Source: Alphaproteobacteria bacterium
Lineage (GTDB): Bacteria > Pseudomonadota > Alphaproteobacteria > Rhodobacterales > Rhodobacteraceae
Reading direction: 5' to 3'
DNA length: 64,000 nt
Assembly: GCA_030433335.1 (NCBI GenBank)
Contig: JAUILL010000004.1
Span: forward strand, 62,001-126,000
This document shows, one piece after another, positions 52,315 through 60,717 of the stretch (positions within the stretch are counted from its first letter, which is position 1; each line of letters begins with the position of its first letter). Both the position numbers and the translations under genes were made by a program. The notes under the pieces were generated by a model. It was not told the DNA's origin, did not search any database, and saw only the letters and a list, made by a program, of their open reading frames with translations.

Positions 52315-53283
52315 TTAGCCCTGCCGCAAGGTTGCAACGAGCTGTGCCATGATCGAAACGGCAATCTCGGCCGGACCAGAGGCCCCGATCTCCAAGCCAA
52401 CAGGCGCATCAATGCGCGCGATATCTTCCGCTGCGACACCTGCAGCCGTCAGACGCTCCACACGCTTGGCATGGGTCCGCTTCGACCCCAAGGCTCCGAT
52501 GTAGAAGGCCGGACTATCAAAGGCTCTCATCAATGCCGGATCATCCAGTTTTGGATCATGAGCCAACACGACCAGCGCAGTCCGCGCATGGAGGCCAACT
52601 TGGCCCAGCCCCTCGTCAGGCCACTCGTTGATGATCCGCGCATCAGGAAAACGGGACGCACTCGCAAAGCTCTCGCGCGGGTCCACAACCACTGCGTCGA
52701 ACCCCGCGATTCGCGCCATAGGCACCAAAGCTTGGGCGATGTGGACGCCGCCGATGATGATCAATTCCAAGGGGGGATTCTGGATCGCGACAAAGGTGCG
52801 CCCGTCCTCTTCGACGCCAGAGCGGTCGAGCCTGAAGCGATCGGCATAGCCGTCGACCACCAGCCTCGGCGCACCCTGTTCGAGATCCGTGACCAAAGCG
52901 ACCTGTTCCCGCGCAGCGCGCTTGGCGACAAGCGCCTCCAGAACATCAATTGGCAAAGCTGCGCCCACAGGCTGGACCAGCACTCGGATGGTCCCGCCAC
53001 ACGCGAGCCCAACTGCAAAGGCATCGCCGTCCGCAATTCCGTACTCCAGCAGACGCGGCTTGCCATCCGAAATGGACTCAATCGCTTCTAGAACCACCGC
53101 GCCCTCGACGCAGCCGCCTGACACTGAACCTGCAATCTCACCGTCGCCGGAAATCGCCAGCATGCTGCCAGTGCGGCGCGGTGCACTGCCCCACGTCTCG
53201 ACGACCGTGGCCAAAGCAGCGCCACGGCCAGCTCTGTGCCAATCCAGTGCACGTTCCGGGATATCGTCAAACAGTATCGTCAT
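52315..53283 (-). CDS. XdhC family protein (molybdenum cofactor sulfuration/insertion type)
   Basis: A 322-residue XdhC/CoxI-like protein. The N-terminal domain has VETWGSAPRRTGSMLAISGDGEIAGSVSGGCVEGAV, whose Cys is conserved in XdhC. The C-terminal Rossmann-like domain has LIIIGGVHIAQAL (near residue 200) and FYIGALGSKRTHAKR. These proteins bind molybdenum cofactor and help to install it in xanthine or related dehydrogenases. No xdhAB or coxLMS gene lies in the window. AGGAG before ATG 53283 supports this start over the longer one. Confidence 0.9.
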   Translation of the reverse strand: MTILFDDIPERALDWHRAGRGAALATVVETWGSAPRRTGSMLAISGDGEIAGSVSGGCVEGAVVLEAIESISDGKPRLLEYGIADGDAFAVGLACGGTIRVLVQPVGAALPIDVLEALVAKRAAREQVALVTDLEQGAPRLVVDGYADRFRLDRSGVEEDGRTFVAIQNPPLELIIIGGVHIAQALVPMARIAGFDAVVVDPRESFASASRFPDARIINEWPDEGLGQVGLHARTALVVLAHDPKLDDPALMRAFDSPAFYIGALGSKRTHAKRVERLTAAGVAAEDIARIDAPVGLEIGASGPAEIAVSIMAQLVATLRQG

Positions 53284-53360
53284 GGGCATCTCCTGAAGGC
53301 AAATCATTGCCCGATCAGACGCCCCACAGCAATCCGCAGTTCTGCGCGGTCACGCAGGTG

Positions 53361-54161
53361 TCAGGCCCACTGCTCTCCCAAATCGTCGCGGGCGCGGTCG
53401 ACCCAGTGATCCTTCAGCCACGTGCAGGGGCGTGAATAACGGATCAGGGAGCCTGTGTAGCCAGCAACCGCTTCGGGCATTTTGGGACGACCGTGGAAAC
53501 ATACGACCCGTGCATTCTCCGGCAAAATCGGATCGCGCAAGTAGTTCATCGGCGGCAGGCCAAGGCAGTCATACTTGTAGCTGACCACTAGGTCCTCGGG
53601 GATATAGGCGAAATCACCCTTCTCCATCGCCTTGTGCGAAGTATAGCGCTGCTCTGACCCGCGCGCCTCTTCGACGACTTTGTAGGTGTCGGTGGCCAGC
53701 TCGTCATAAAGGTAGCCGTGAACAGCCGGATCGAAGCGGAAGACACTGCCGTGGCCGGTCGGGCGCCCTTTGCGCTTTTCGACCCAGTCGTGGCGCATGG
53801 CGACCTTGCCCGGGGCCATCTCCCAGATCGGGGTCAGATCGCCAGTGATCACCACGTCCAGATCAAACCCCAAGATCGGTCCTTGCAGATCGGGAATTAG
53901 GCCGGCTTTGAACAAAGAGGTTTTGCGCATCGCGCCCTGACGGTTTGCCACCGCCAAGGCCGCATCCATGTCCGCCTGATAGGGTTCATTCGGCAGGTCC
54001 AGAACTTCGATGTCGGGGTGAAAGCCTTCGGAATGCTCGGTCATGCAGAAAAACCGGACGGGTACGTTCAGATTCCGGCGCACACCGGAGTAGAGGCGGT
54101 TCACATATTCGGGGCCGAACAAAGTGCCCCATTTGATGCAAATGATGTTCGCCGGCTGCAT
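53361..54161 (-). CDS. Probable glycosyltransferase-like protein
   Basis: A 266-residue protein starting MQPANIICIKWGTLFGPEYV. VRFFCMTEHSEGFHPDIEVLDLP and GPILGFDLDVVITGDLTPIW look like the donor-binding strand and DxD-type loop of GT-A transferases. WVEKRKGRPTGHGSVFRFDP and VVCFHGRPKMPEAV continue this pattern. I assign it loosely to the GT8-like/unknown glycosyltransferases; donor and acceptor are unknown. The long upstream extension in the same frame runs through the DUF4112 gene and is not used. Confidence 0.65.
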   Translation of the reverse strand: MQPANIICIKWGTLFGPEYVNRLYSGVRRNLNVPVRFFCMTEHSEGFHPDIEVLDLPNEPYQADMDAALAVANRQGAMRKTSLFKAGLIPDLQGPILGFDLDVVITGDLTPIWEMAPGKVAMRHDWVEKRKGRPTGHGSVFRFDPAVHGYLYDELATDTYKVVEEARGSEQRYTSHKAMEKGDFAYIPEDLVVSYKYDCLGLPPMNYLRDPILPENARVVCFHGRPKMPEAVAGYTGSLIRYSRPCTWLKDHWVDRARDDLGEQWA

Positions 54162-54225
54162 GGTCGCCCCGCTGATGGTCCGTGTTGAACAGCGGCTTAT
54201 CGTGGCGGGGCGGGTTTGGCAAACT

Positions 54226-54576
54226 TCAAGCCTGCGCTTCCATGTGCTCGCGCAGCAGTCGCGCGTTTCTGACGTTGGCTTTAAAACCCACATCCAGAAT
54301 GTCCCCGACCAGGGGAAACAGGCCGATGAACCAGTCCAGAACCATATTCCAGACCATCTTGGCCAGCAGCGGCGCCGAGGCCCCTGCTCCATGCGCCAGC
54401 CCTAAAATATAGAGAGACGGAAGAAGCGCCACGCTGTCCCCGACCCCCGGTACGAGACCCAGAATAGAGTCCAAACCGAACCGGATCGAGGTGCCCGGCA
54501 CGCGAAAGGCGCGGTCCATCAAACGCGCCATTCGCTCGGCTCTCTCAAGCCGTCTTATCTGATTTTCGTCGATCAT
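54226..54576 (-). CDS. DUF4112 membrane protein
   Basis: A 116-residue protein of the DUF4112 family. After a basic N-terminal helix come two hydrophobic hairpins, SILGLVPGVGDSVALLPSLYI and MVLDWFIGLFPLVGDILDVG, each with the P-x-V-G-D motif that marks this family. Function is unknown. Its ATG 54576 overlaps the stop of the Pmp3-like gene by four bases, so both are made together; this also supports the start. Confidence 0.88.
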   Translation of the reverse strand: MIDENQIRRLERAERMARLMDRAFRVPGTSIRFGLDSILGLVPGVGDSVALLPSLYILGLAHGAGASAPLLAKMVWNMVLDWFIGLFPLVGDILDVGFKANVRNARLLREHMEAQA

Positions 54577-54752
54577 GCGTGGCGATGATCCGGACCGACG
54601 GTCGCGATGACCCATACGGCGTGGACGATACCGGGGATGTAGCCCAGCAGGGTCAGCAGGATGTTGATCCAGAAGGCTTTACCAATACCAACCTGTAGGA
54701 AAACACCCAGCGGGGGCAGGAAGATTGCGACGATAATGCGAATGATATCCAT
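54573..54752 (-). CDS. Pmp3/YqaE family small membrane protein
   Basis: A 59-residue protein with two hydrophobic helices: IIVAIFLPPLGVFLQVGIGKAFW and INILLTLLGYIPGIVHAVWVI. The PPLGVFLQVG signature and GYIPGIVHAVW are diagnostic of Pmp3/YqaE proteins, which modulate membrane potential under stress. AAAGGA is nine bases before ATG 54752. It forms an ATGA-coupled pair with the DUF4112 gene. Confidence 0.93.
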   Translation of the reverse strand: MDIIRIIVAIFLPPLGVFLQVGIGKAFWINILLTLLGYIPGIVHAVWVIATVGPDHRHA

Positions 54753-54827
54753 GACTTCGTGTCCTTTCGGGGTTGCGCGTGTCTGTTGCAGATACAACCA
54801 CCCAAGCCCCGAAAGGTTCCGAAAATC

Positions 54828-55988
54828 TTACGCGCTCAGCGGCAGGCGCGCCTCGACCATGCCCACAAACCAGCTGCAACCTGCGGGAATAATCTCGTCG
54901 TTGAAGTCATATTCGGGGTGGTGCACAGGCGCGCTATCTCCGTTCCCGACCAGGATGTAGGCGCCCGGCCGTTCCTCCAGCATATAGGCGAAATCCTCGC
55001 CTCCCATGATCAGCGGTGCCTCGTCACACTGACCGGTCAAGGACCGCGCCACATCCGCCGCATAGACGGTGTTCTCGTCCGCATTCACCATAACCGGATA
55101 ACCGTGATGAATCTTGACCTCGGCCACCGCACCCAAAGCCGCCGCCGACTGGGTGGCCACCGCTTTGATCCGCTCTTCGGTCTGATGCCGCACCTCTTTA
55201 TCCAAGGTGCGGAACGTGCCCTTCATCATCACCTTCTCGGGGATCACGTTGAACGCCTTCGAACTGCTTTCGATCGAGGTGACAGAGACCACCACCTGAT
55301 GCACAGGGTCCACAGAGCGAGAGGCAATCGTCTGCATCGCCGTCACCACGTGGGAGGCGGTCACGATCGGATCGGTCGTCTCGTGGGGTTTCGCCGCGTG
55401 CCCGCCGCGCCCGTGGATGATGATTTCGAACTGATCCGTCGCGGCAAAGAACCCGCCCGGACGGATCGCGAACTTGCCCGCCGGAATGCCGGGCCAGTTG
55501 TGCATGCCGTAAACCTCTTCGATGCCGAAACGGAACATCAGTCCGTCCTCGCACATCTCGCGGCCGCCGCCCCCGCCCTCTTCGGCGGGTTGGAAGATCA
55601 CCACAGCCGTGCCTGCAAAATTCCGTGTCTCGGCCAGATATTTCGCGGCCCCCAGCAGCATCGACGTATGCCCATCATGCCCGCAAGCGTGCATCTTGCC
55701 GGGGGTTTGGCTGGCATAGGGTTTGCCCGTCGCTTCGGTGATCGGCAGGGCATCCATGTCTGCGCGCAGGCCAACGGTCCGCCCCTCTTCGCGGCCCTTG
55801 ATGATGCCCACAACACCGGTGCGCCCGATCCCCGTCACCACCTCGTCGCAGCCAAATTCACGCAACTTGTCAGCCACGGTCTCGGCGGTCCGATGGACGT
55901 CGAACAACAGTTCTGGGTTGGCGTGGAAGTCCCGACGCCACGCGGTGATCTCTGGCAACATTTCGGCGAACCGATTCTTCAGCGGCAT
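54828..55988 (-). CDS. M20 family amidohydrolase (hippurate hydrolase/amidase type)
   Basis: A 386-residue amidohydrolase of the M20D group, which cleaves N-acyl amino acids or related amides. Metal ligands are in HACGHDGHTSMLLGA (near residue 105), FQPAEEGGGGG (catalytic Glu and ligand, near 135) and IMGGEDFAYML (near 350). GGFFAATDQFEIIIHGRGGHAA marks the dimerisation domain. The start is set by GGAG six bases before ATG 55988; the frame runs farther upstream without conserved sequence. Substrate unknown. It is divergent from the YeeE/YedE gene. Confidence 0.9.
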   Translation of the reverse strand: MPLKNRFAEMLPEITAWRRDFHANPELLFDVHRTAETVADKLREFGCDEVVTGIGRTGVVGIIKGREEGRTVGLRADMDALPITEATGKPYASQTPGKMHACGHDGHTSMLLGAAKYLAETRNFAGTAVVIFQPAEEGGGGGREMCEDGLMFRFGIEEVYGMHNWPGIPAGKFAIRPGGFFAATDQFEIIIHGRGGHAAKPHETTDPIVTASHVVTAMQTIASRSVDPVHQVVVSVTSIESSSKAFNVIPEKVMMKGTFRTLDKEVRHQTEERIKAVATQSAAALGAVAEVKIHHGYPVMVNADENTVYAADVARSLTGQCDEAPLIMGGEDFAYMLEERPGAYILVGNGDSAPVHHPEYDFNDEIIPAGCSWFVGMVEARLPLSA

Positions 55989-56152
55989 AACGCTCTCCGA
56001 TTTAGTGTGGGGCAAAGCTATGCCCGCAGGGCGCGACTTCCAAGTTTCGCAGCAGAAAAGGACGCAGCCCCCGCCCCGTCCCTGCTCAGGAAACGAGCAT
56101 CGCAAGCGCAGCCTGCCGCCACAACGCCTGTCCTGCCGCACCCCATGCAATC

Positions 56153-56165
56153 GGAACAATGTTCC
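56153..56165. promoter_or_regulatory. Palindrome upstream of the YeeE/YedE gene
   Basis: GGAACAATGTTCC is a perfect 13-base inverted repeat in the 271-base region between the M20 and YeeE/YedE genes. A TATAGT-like element follows about 22 bases on. It is a candidate operator for one or both genes. Confidence 0.45.
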
Positions 56166-56259
56166 ATCCTGACTCCTCAGGCCCATATAGTAGAGCCTTG
56201 CCAGACCCAATCTGTTCGCGCATTTGAGAACAGAATTCCGATTTCCGAAAGGGCGCGCG

Positions 56260-57345
56260 ATGTTTGAGCAACTGGGACTGGGGGACATCACCCCCCGCGA
56301 AGCCAGCGTTTGGCTGGCACTGGCATTGGGCCTGATCTTTGGCCTGCTGGCAGAGCCCACCCGTTTCTGCTTTCGCCGCGCAGTCGCTGGCCCTCGCGGG
56401 GAACGCCGCGCAGCGGGCGGCCTGTGGCTCTGGGCTTTGGGCTTTGCGGTCCTTGGCACCCAAGGCGCAGTGCTCGCCGGTCTGATTGATTTCGGCGATC
56501 ACCGTTTCACCACCACCGCTCTGCCCGTGCTGGCAATCGTCCTTGGCGGTCTGGCCTTCGGCGTTGGCATGGTCCTGACCCGCGGCTGCATCACCCGCCT
56601 GACCGTCCTGAGCGCGACCGGCAACCTGCGCGCGCTGGTCGTCATGCTGGCGTTCGCCGTCGTCGCCCACGCCACGATGAAAGGCCTCTTGGCCCCCCTG
56701 CGCACAGCCCTGTCGGCGCAGACCGTGGATTTCGGCATTGGCTCTCTGGCCGCGCTGCCCGGCGGCCCGCTGGTCTGGGCTTTGATCGTGGCCGTGCCCG
56801 CACTGGTGTTCGGCCTGACCGCCCGCATCAAGCCCCTGACACTGATCGCAGGCGCAATGATTGGCCTGCTGGTCCCCGCCGCATGGGTTGGCACCGGCTT
56901 CGTGCTGCTGGATGAATTCGACCCTATCGCACTGGAGAGCCTCGCCTTCACTGCGCCTATGGCCGACAGCCTGTTCTACGTGATCGCCAGCACCGCGGTC
57001 GAGCCGACCTTTGGCGCGGGTCTCGTGGGCGGCGTTCTGGTAGGCGCACTGGCGGCCAGCCTGATCAGGCGCCGCTTTGCATGGCAGGGCTTTGACAGCC
57101 CCGCGCAGATGGGCCGCTACCTGACCGGTGGCGCATTGATGGGCGTGGGCGGTGTTCTGGCCGGTGGCTGCACCATCGGCGCAGGTCTGGCGGGCGTTCC
57201 GACCCTTGGCCTGTCGGCCATCCTCGCCATCCTGTCGATTGCAGCAGGCGGCGCGATTGCCGCCCGCTTTGTCGACCGGACTAGTGCACTTGGTTCCGGA
57301 TACGCCGGATCATCAAATACACAATCACTACAACCGGCAGAGTGA
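56260..57345 (+). CDS. YeeE/YedE family sulfur-compound transporter
   Basis: A 361-residue protein with about nine hydrophobic segments. The conserved Cys are in TRGCITRLTVLSATGNLR (near residue 110) and GGVLAGGCTIGAGLAG (near 305), matching the YeeE/YedE thiosulfate transporters. A third Cys is in TRFCFRRA near the N-terminus. GAAAGGG precedes ATG 56260. The last 22 residues overlap the end of the convergent DUF3422 gene and do not look like the usual C-terminus, so the original stop may have been lost. Together with the cys operon this suggests sulfur uptake. Confidence 0.88.
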   Translation: MFEQLGLGDITPREASVWLALALGLIFGLLAEPTRFCFRRAVAGPRGERRAAGGLWLWALGFAVLGTQGAVLAGLIDFGDHRFTTTALPVLAIVLGGLAFGVGMVLTRGCITRLTVLSATGNLRALVVMLAFAVVAHATMKGLLAPLRTALSAQTVDFGIGSLAALPGGPLVWALIVAVPALVFGLTARIKPLTLIAGAMIGLLVPAAWVGTGFVLLDEFDPIALESLAFTAPMADSLFYVIASTAVEPTFGAGLVGGVLVGALAASLIRRRFAWQGFDSPAQMGRYLTGGALMGVGGVLAGGCTIGAGLAGVPTLGLSAILAILSIAAGGAIAARFVDRTSALGSGYAGSSNTQSLQPAE

Positions 57346-58564
57346 CCAAGGCCGTCATCTCGGTCTTTTCCAGATGCACGAGCTTGCCCAGAGGGGCGAG
57401 CAAGTAGGTCGCCAAACTGACCGCATAATAGCTGATCGCCACGACCGACAGGCCCTCGACCGTCTCCTGCAGACGCAGTTGCAGGTCGGCGCGGCGATCC
57501 ATGCTTTCAAGAAGCGCCTGGTTCTGGGCCGAGCGGTCCACATCCACACGGGTCTGCAGCAGTTGCGCGGCGCGGATCGCGCGATCCGACATGGTGGCCA
57601 AACGGCGCTCGGTGGATTTCACCGTCCGCATCGCAGGGTCGTACCGGCGCATCATGAACTCGGCAAAGGTCTGACGACCCCACACCCGAGCCTCGCGCAG
57701 CACCTCGATCCGCTGGTTCACAATCGCCTCATAGGCCCCTGTCGCCCCGAACCGGAACGCCGCCTGCGTCTGCAAACTCTCCAGCTCGGCAGAGATGGTC
57801 AGAAGCGAATGCAGGGTCTCTTCGGGCTTGTCATGGGTGGCGCTGCTCATGTCCGCCATCAAGCGCGTCAGACGGCTGTCCACTTCTCCCAACTGATCGG
57901 ACATAGCCCGCACCCGCGCCAGACCCAGCATCGACATGCTCTTGTAGGTCTCAATCTCGCACAGACGCTGCAAGATCCGGCCAATCCGGCGCTCGCCCGT
58001 GTGCTCGGCAGGGAAGATCACAAATCGCATATGGCCCGCTGGATCGATTCGGAAATCGCCCGCGATGGTGGCTGCATTGTCCAGCACGGTCGAGATCGCC
58101 ATGCTTTCGGCCACGAACCAGTCGTCGCATTTGCGCTGCATGTCTTCGGGGGTGCCCTGCGGCTCGATTCGCACCATGGCAGAGGTCACACGGACCCCCG
58201 GCGCGTCATTCAGCCAAGACTCGGGAAAAACCTCGAAATCTGACGGATCGAACGGACGTTCGCCCAACCCCTCGAGAAAGACCGTAAAGGTCATGAATTC
58301 AGTGTGCTGTTCCCATTTCAGGATATGCTTGCCGATCTGCCCCGACCAATGGGTCGCGCCGGGCTGCGGGTGCGCCGCGCCATAGCGGTCCAGCAAGGCC
58401 AGCAGATGATCGCGATCCTGAGTTTTGTCGCGGCTCGCTGCGTCTTTCTGCTTCTTGATCGCCAGAAAGAGCGCGCGGCACGGGGCCGACAACATGGGAA
58501 ACGGTCGGGCGTGCAATTCGTTCGCTAAGGCGTAACGCAGCGGGTGATCGGAAATGGTAGTCAT
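57281..58564 (-). CDS. DUF3422 membrane protein
   Basis: A 427-residue DUF3422 protein, mostly soluble and helical, with two C-terminal membrane segments (about residues 365-385 and 402-420). The N-terminal NELHARPFPMLSAPCRALFLAIK and middle ARVRAMSDQLGEVDSRLTRLMADM are the hallmarks; the later part has EAIVNQRIEVLREARVWGRQTF, resembling a CorA-like coiled domain. AAAGG is about eight bases before ATG 58564. Function is unknown; a sensor or transport role has been proposed for related proteins. It overlaps the YeeE/YedE gene by 65 bases tail to tail. Confidence 0.88.
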   Translation of the reverse strand: MTTISDHPLRYALANELHARPFPMLSAPCRALFLAIKKQKDAASRDKTQDRDHLLALLDRYGAAHPQPGATHWSGQIGKHILKWEQHTEFMTFTVFLEGLGERPFDPSDFEVFPESWLNDAPGVRVTSAMVRIEPQGTPEDMQRKCDDWFVAESMAISTVLDNAATIAGDFRIDPAGHMRFVIFPAEHTGERRIGRILQRLCEIETYKSMSMLGLARVRAMSDQLGEVDSRLTRLMADMSSATHDKPEETLHSLLTISAELESLQTQAAFRFGATGAYEAIVNQRIEVLREARVWGRQTFAEFMMRRYDPAMRTVKSTERRLATMSDRAIRAAQLLQTRVDVDRSAQNQALLESMDRRADLQLRLQETVEGLSVVAISYYAVSLATYLLAPLGKLVHLEKTEMTALVTLPVVVIVYLMIRRIRNQVH

Positions 58565-58700
58565 CAGCGAACCTTTTATCTTTCTTTGCAAGCTACCGAT
58601 TTCCGGCCACCGTTCAAGAAAATAGTTCGCAATTTCAGTGGGTTATCTGTGCGCGACTGTATACCGTGTTTTCAAGTCACAGCCGCCCACCGCTAAGTCA

Positions 58701-58955
58701 TTATTTATGCGCGAAAAACGGGTCGCGGCCATTCGGGTGCGACCGATTGTTGCGGACGCGCACTTCGGCCAGAACAGCGTTCGGAGCGATACGGGCCAGC
58801 GTCTGGATGCTAGGCGCACGGGGCATCACCAACTCGCGGGTTTCACCGCCGTTCTCCGATAGGACAATCACATATTCCTGCTGGACATCGATCTGGGCAC
58901 GGGGCGCGTCGCGGCGTGCTTTCAGGCGGTTCAGAAGTTCATAAGAGACAGTCAT
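58701..58955 (-). CDS. Small hypothetical protein, 84 residues
   Basis: AGGA lies seven bases before ATG 58955, and the codon use is that of a real gene. The 84-residue protein is basic, without membrane segment, signal or cysteine. It starts MTVSYELLNRLKARRDAPRA, followed by QEYVIVLSENGGETRELVMP. I do not recognise a family, and no neighbour explains it. It could be specific to this group of bacteria. Confidence 0.65.
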   Translation of the reverse strand: MTVSYELLNRLKARRDAPRAQIDVQQEYVIVLSENGGETRELVMPRAPSIQTLARIAPNAVLAEVRVRNNRSHPNGRDPFFAHK

Positions 58956-59285
58956 TGCGTGTTCCTAGATAAATCCTCAGGTGGCCCTTACGGGGCGGAA
59001 CTCGCAACATCATGGTCCAACGTGGCGGACCGGCAATCGACGATGGTCTCAGGTACTTTCGGGCGCTCGCCCCTTCGTCCTTTGTTAACGTCCATCCTTC
59101 GATTGATTTGAGCTTACGGTAAAAAGTGGCCTCTACAATTATGTAAATTCGCAAGCCCTTCTTTCCGATTCATGCAAACCTGAAATGCTCATTTCGTGGG
59201 CATATTTATTTGGAACAAAATGAAACAAAACGGGCCGCCCCTGTTTCCAAGGGCGGCCCAATTCAGGAGAACCAACGGGTCCGAG
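58956..59285. other. 330-base gap between the 84-residue gene and pntB
   Basis: It holds the pntB terminator (59228-59259). The rest is fairly AT-rich and has a short inverted repeat GAAAT-N4-ATTTC (59184-59197). I see no gene or RNA with certainty. The promoter of the 84-residue gene should be in the first part of it. Confidence 0.4.
59225..59259 (-). terminator. Terminator of pntAB
   Basis: GGGCCGCCC (59251-59259 on the - strand) and GGGCGGCCC (59232-59240) form a nine-base stem with a 10-base loop, followed by GTTTTGTTTCATTTTG on the - strand. Confidence 0.85.
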
Positions 59286-60704
59286 TTACTTCAGCATCGG
59301 CAGCAGGCTGTCGATCGAAGCTTTCGCATCGCCGTAGAACATACGGGTGTTCTCTTTGTAGAAGAGCGGGTTTTCGATGCCCGAGTAGCCAGTACCCTGA
59401 CCACGCTTCGAGACGAACACCTGCTTGGCCTTCCAGCATTCCAGAACCGGCATGCCGGCGATGGGGCTGTTGGGATCTTCTTGTGCGGCAGGGTTCACGA
59501 TGTCGTTCGAACCGATGACGATGACAACATCGGTGTCGGGGAAGTCGTCGTTGATCTCTTCCATCTCCAGAACGATGTCGTAGGGCACTTTGGCCTCTGC
59601 GAGCAGAACGTTCATGTGACCGGGCAGACGACCTGCAACGGGGTGGATCGCGAAACGCACCTCTTTGCCAGCCGCACGCAGCTTGCGGGTCATTTCCGAA
59701 ACCGACTGCTGCGCCTGAGCCACCGCCATGCCGTAGCCGGGGATGATGATGACGCTGTCTGCTTCGTTCAGAGCGGTGGCAACACCGTCTGCATCGATTG
59801 CAATCTGCTCGCCCTCAACTTCCATCGCAGGACCAGAGGTGCCGCCAAAGCCGCCAAGGATAACGCTGATGAACGAACGGTTCATCGCCTTACACATGAT
59901 GTAGGACAGGATCGCACCCGACGAACCAACCAGCGCGCCAACAACGATCAAGAGGTCGTTGCCCAGCGAGAAGCCGATCGCAGCCGCAGCCCAACCCGAG
60001 TACGAGTTCAGCATCGAGACCACAACGGGCATGTCCGCGCCGCCGATACCCATGATCAGGTGGTAGCCGATGAACAGCGCCAGCAGGGTCATGACGAACA
60101 GCGGGAAGAACCCACCGGTGCCAAAGTACCAGAACAGGCAGAGCACCGAGATGATCGCCGCACCTGCGTTCAGGATGTGACCGCCGGGCAGTTTCTTCGC
60201 CTGCGAGGTCACTTTGCCCGCCAGCTTGCCATAGGCAATGACCGAACCGGTAAAGGTCACAGCACCGATGAAGATACCAAGGAACAGCTCAACGCGCAGG
60301 ATGTTCAGCTCGACGCTGGTTTTGTGCGCGATCAGATCGGCAAAGGCACCTTCGCCGTGACCGCCAGCAACAGCGCCCATGGTGATGTGTGCGTTAAAGC
60401 CGACGAACACAGCCGCCAGACCCACCAGCGAGTGCATTGCCGCGACCAGCTGGGGCATCTCGGTCATCTGGACGCGCTTGGCGACCACAAAGCCGATGAT
60501 ACCACCCGCCGCGATCAGGATCAGCGACAGCAGCCACAGCCCCGAGCCGGGGCCGACCAGAGTTGCGAACACAGCCAGAGCCATGCCGACGATGCCGTAC
60601 CATACAGCGCGCTTTGCGCTTTCCTGACCGGACAGACCGCCCAGCGACAGGATGAACAGAACAGCGGCGACGACGTATGCCGCCGTAGTGAAACCGAATT
60701 CCAT
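59286..60704 (-). CDS. pntB: NAD(P) transhydrogenase beta subunit
   Basis: A 472-residue inner-membrane subunit that, with PntA, uses the proton gradient to make NADPH. About nine membrane segments fill the first 270 residues. The C-terminal NADP-binding domain III has [17 protein letters not shown] (near residue 315), [32 protein letters not shown] and [19 protein letters not shown] (near 440), all conserved. It lies 13 bases after pntA. A terminator follows. Confidence 0.97.
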   Translation of the reverse strand: MEFGFTTAAYVVAAVLFILSLGGLSGQESAKRAVWYGIVGMALAVFATLVGPGSGLWLLSLILIAAGGIIGFVVAKRVQMTEMPQLVAAMHSLVGLAAVFVGFNAHITMGAVAGGHGEGAFADLIAHKTSVELNILRVELFLGIFIGAVTFTGSVIAYGKLAGKVTSQAKKLPGGHILNAGAAIISVLCLFWYFGTGGFFPLFVMTLLALFIGYHLIMGIGGADMPVVVSMLNSYSGWAAAAIGFSLGNDLLIVVGALVGSSGAILSYIMCKAMNRSFISVILGGFGGTSGPAMEVEGEQIAIDADGVATALNEADSVIIIPGYGMAVAQAQQSVSEMTRKLRAAGKEVRFAIHPVAGRLPGHMNVLLAEAKVPYDIVLEMEEINDDFPDTDVVIVIGSNDIVNPAAQEDPNSPIAGMPVLECWKAKQVFVSKRGQGTGYSGIENPLFYKENTRMFYGDAKASIDSLLPMLK

Positions 60705-60717
60705 AATCGTCTACTCC

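Noticed and set aside
54162-54392. Longer N-terminus of the glycosyltransferase-like protein
   Set aside because: It is the DUF4112 gene read in another frame, Trp/Arg-rich and without a ribosome site.
55989-56459. N-terminal extension of the M20 amidohydrolase gene by about 157 codons
   Set aside because: The extension is low-complexity Arg/Pro/Ser-rich sequence, overlaps the divergent YeeE/YedE gene, and the inner ATG 55988 has a good ribosome site and the expected family N-terminus.
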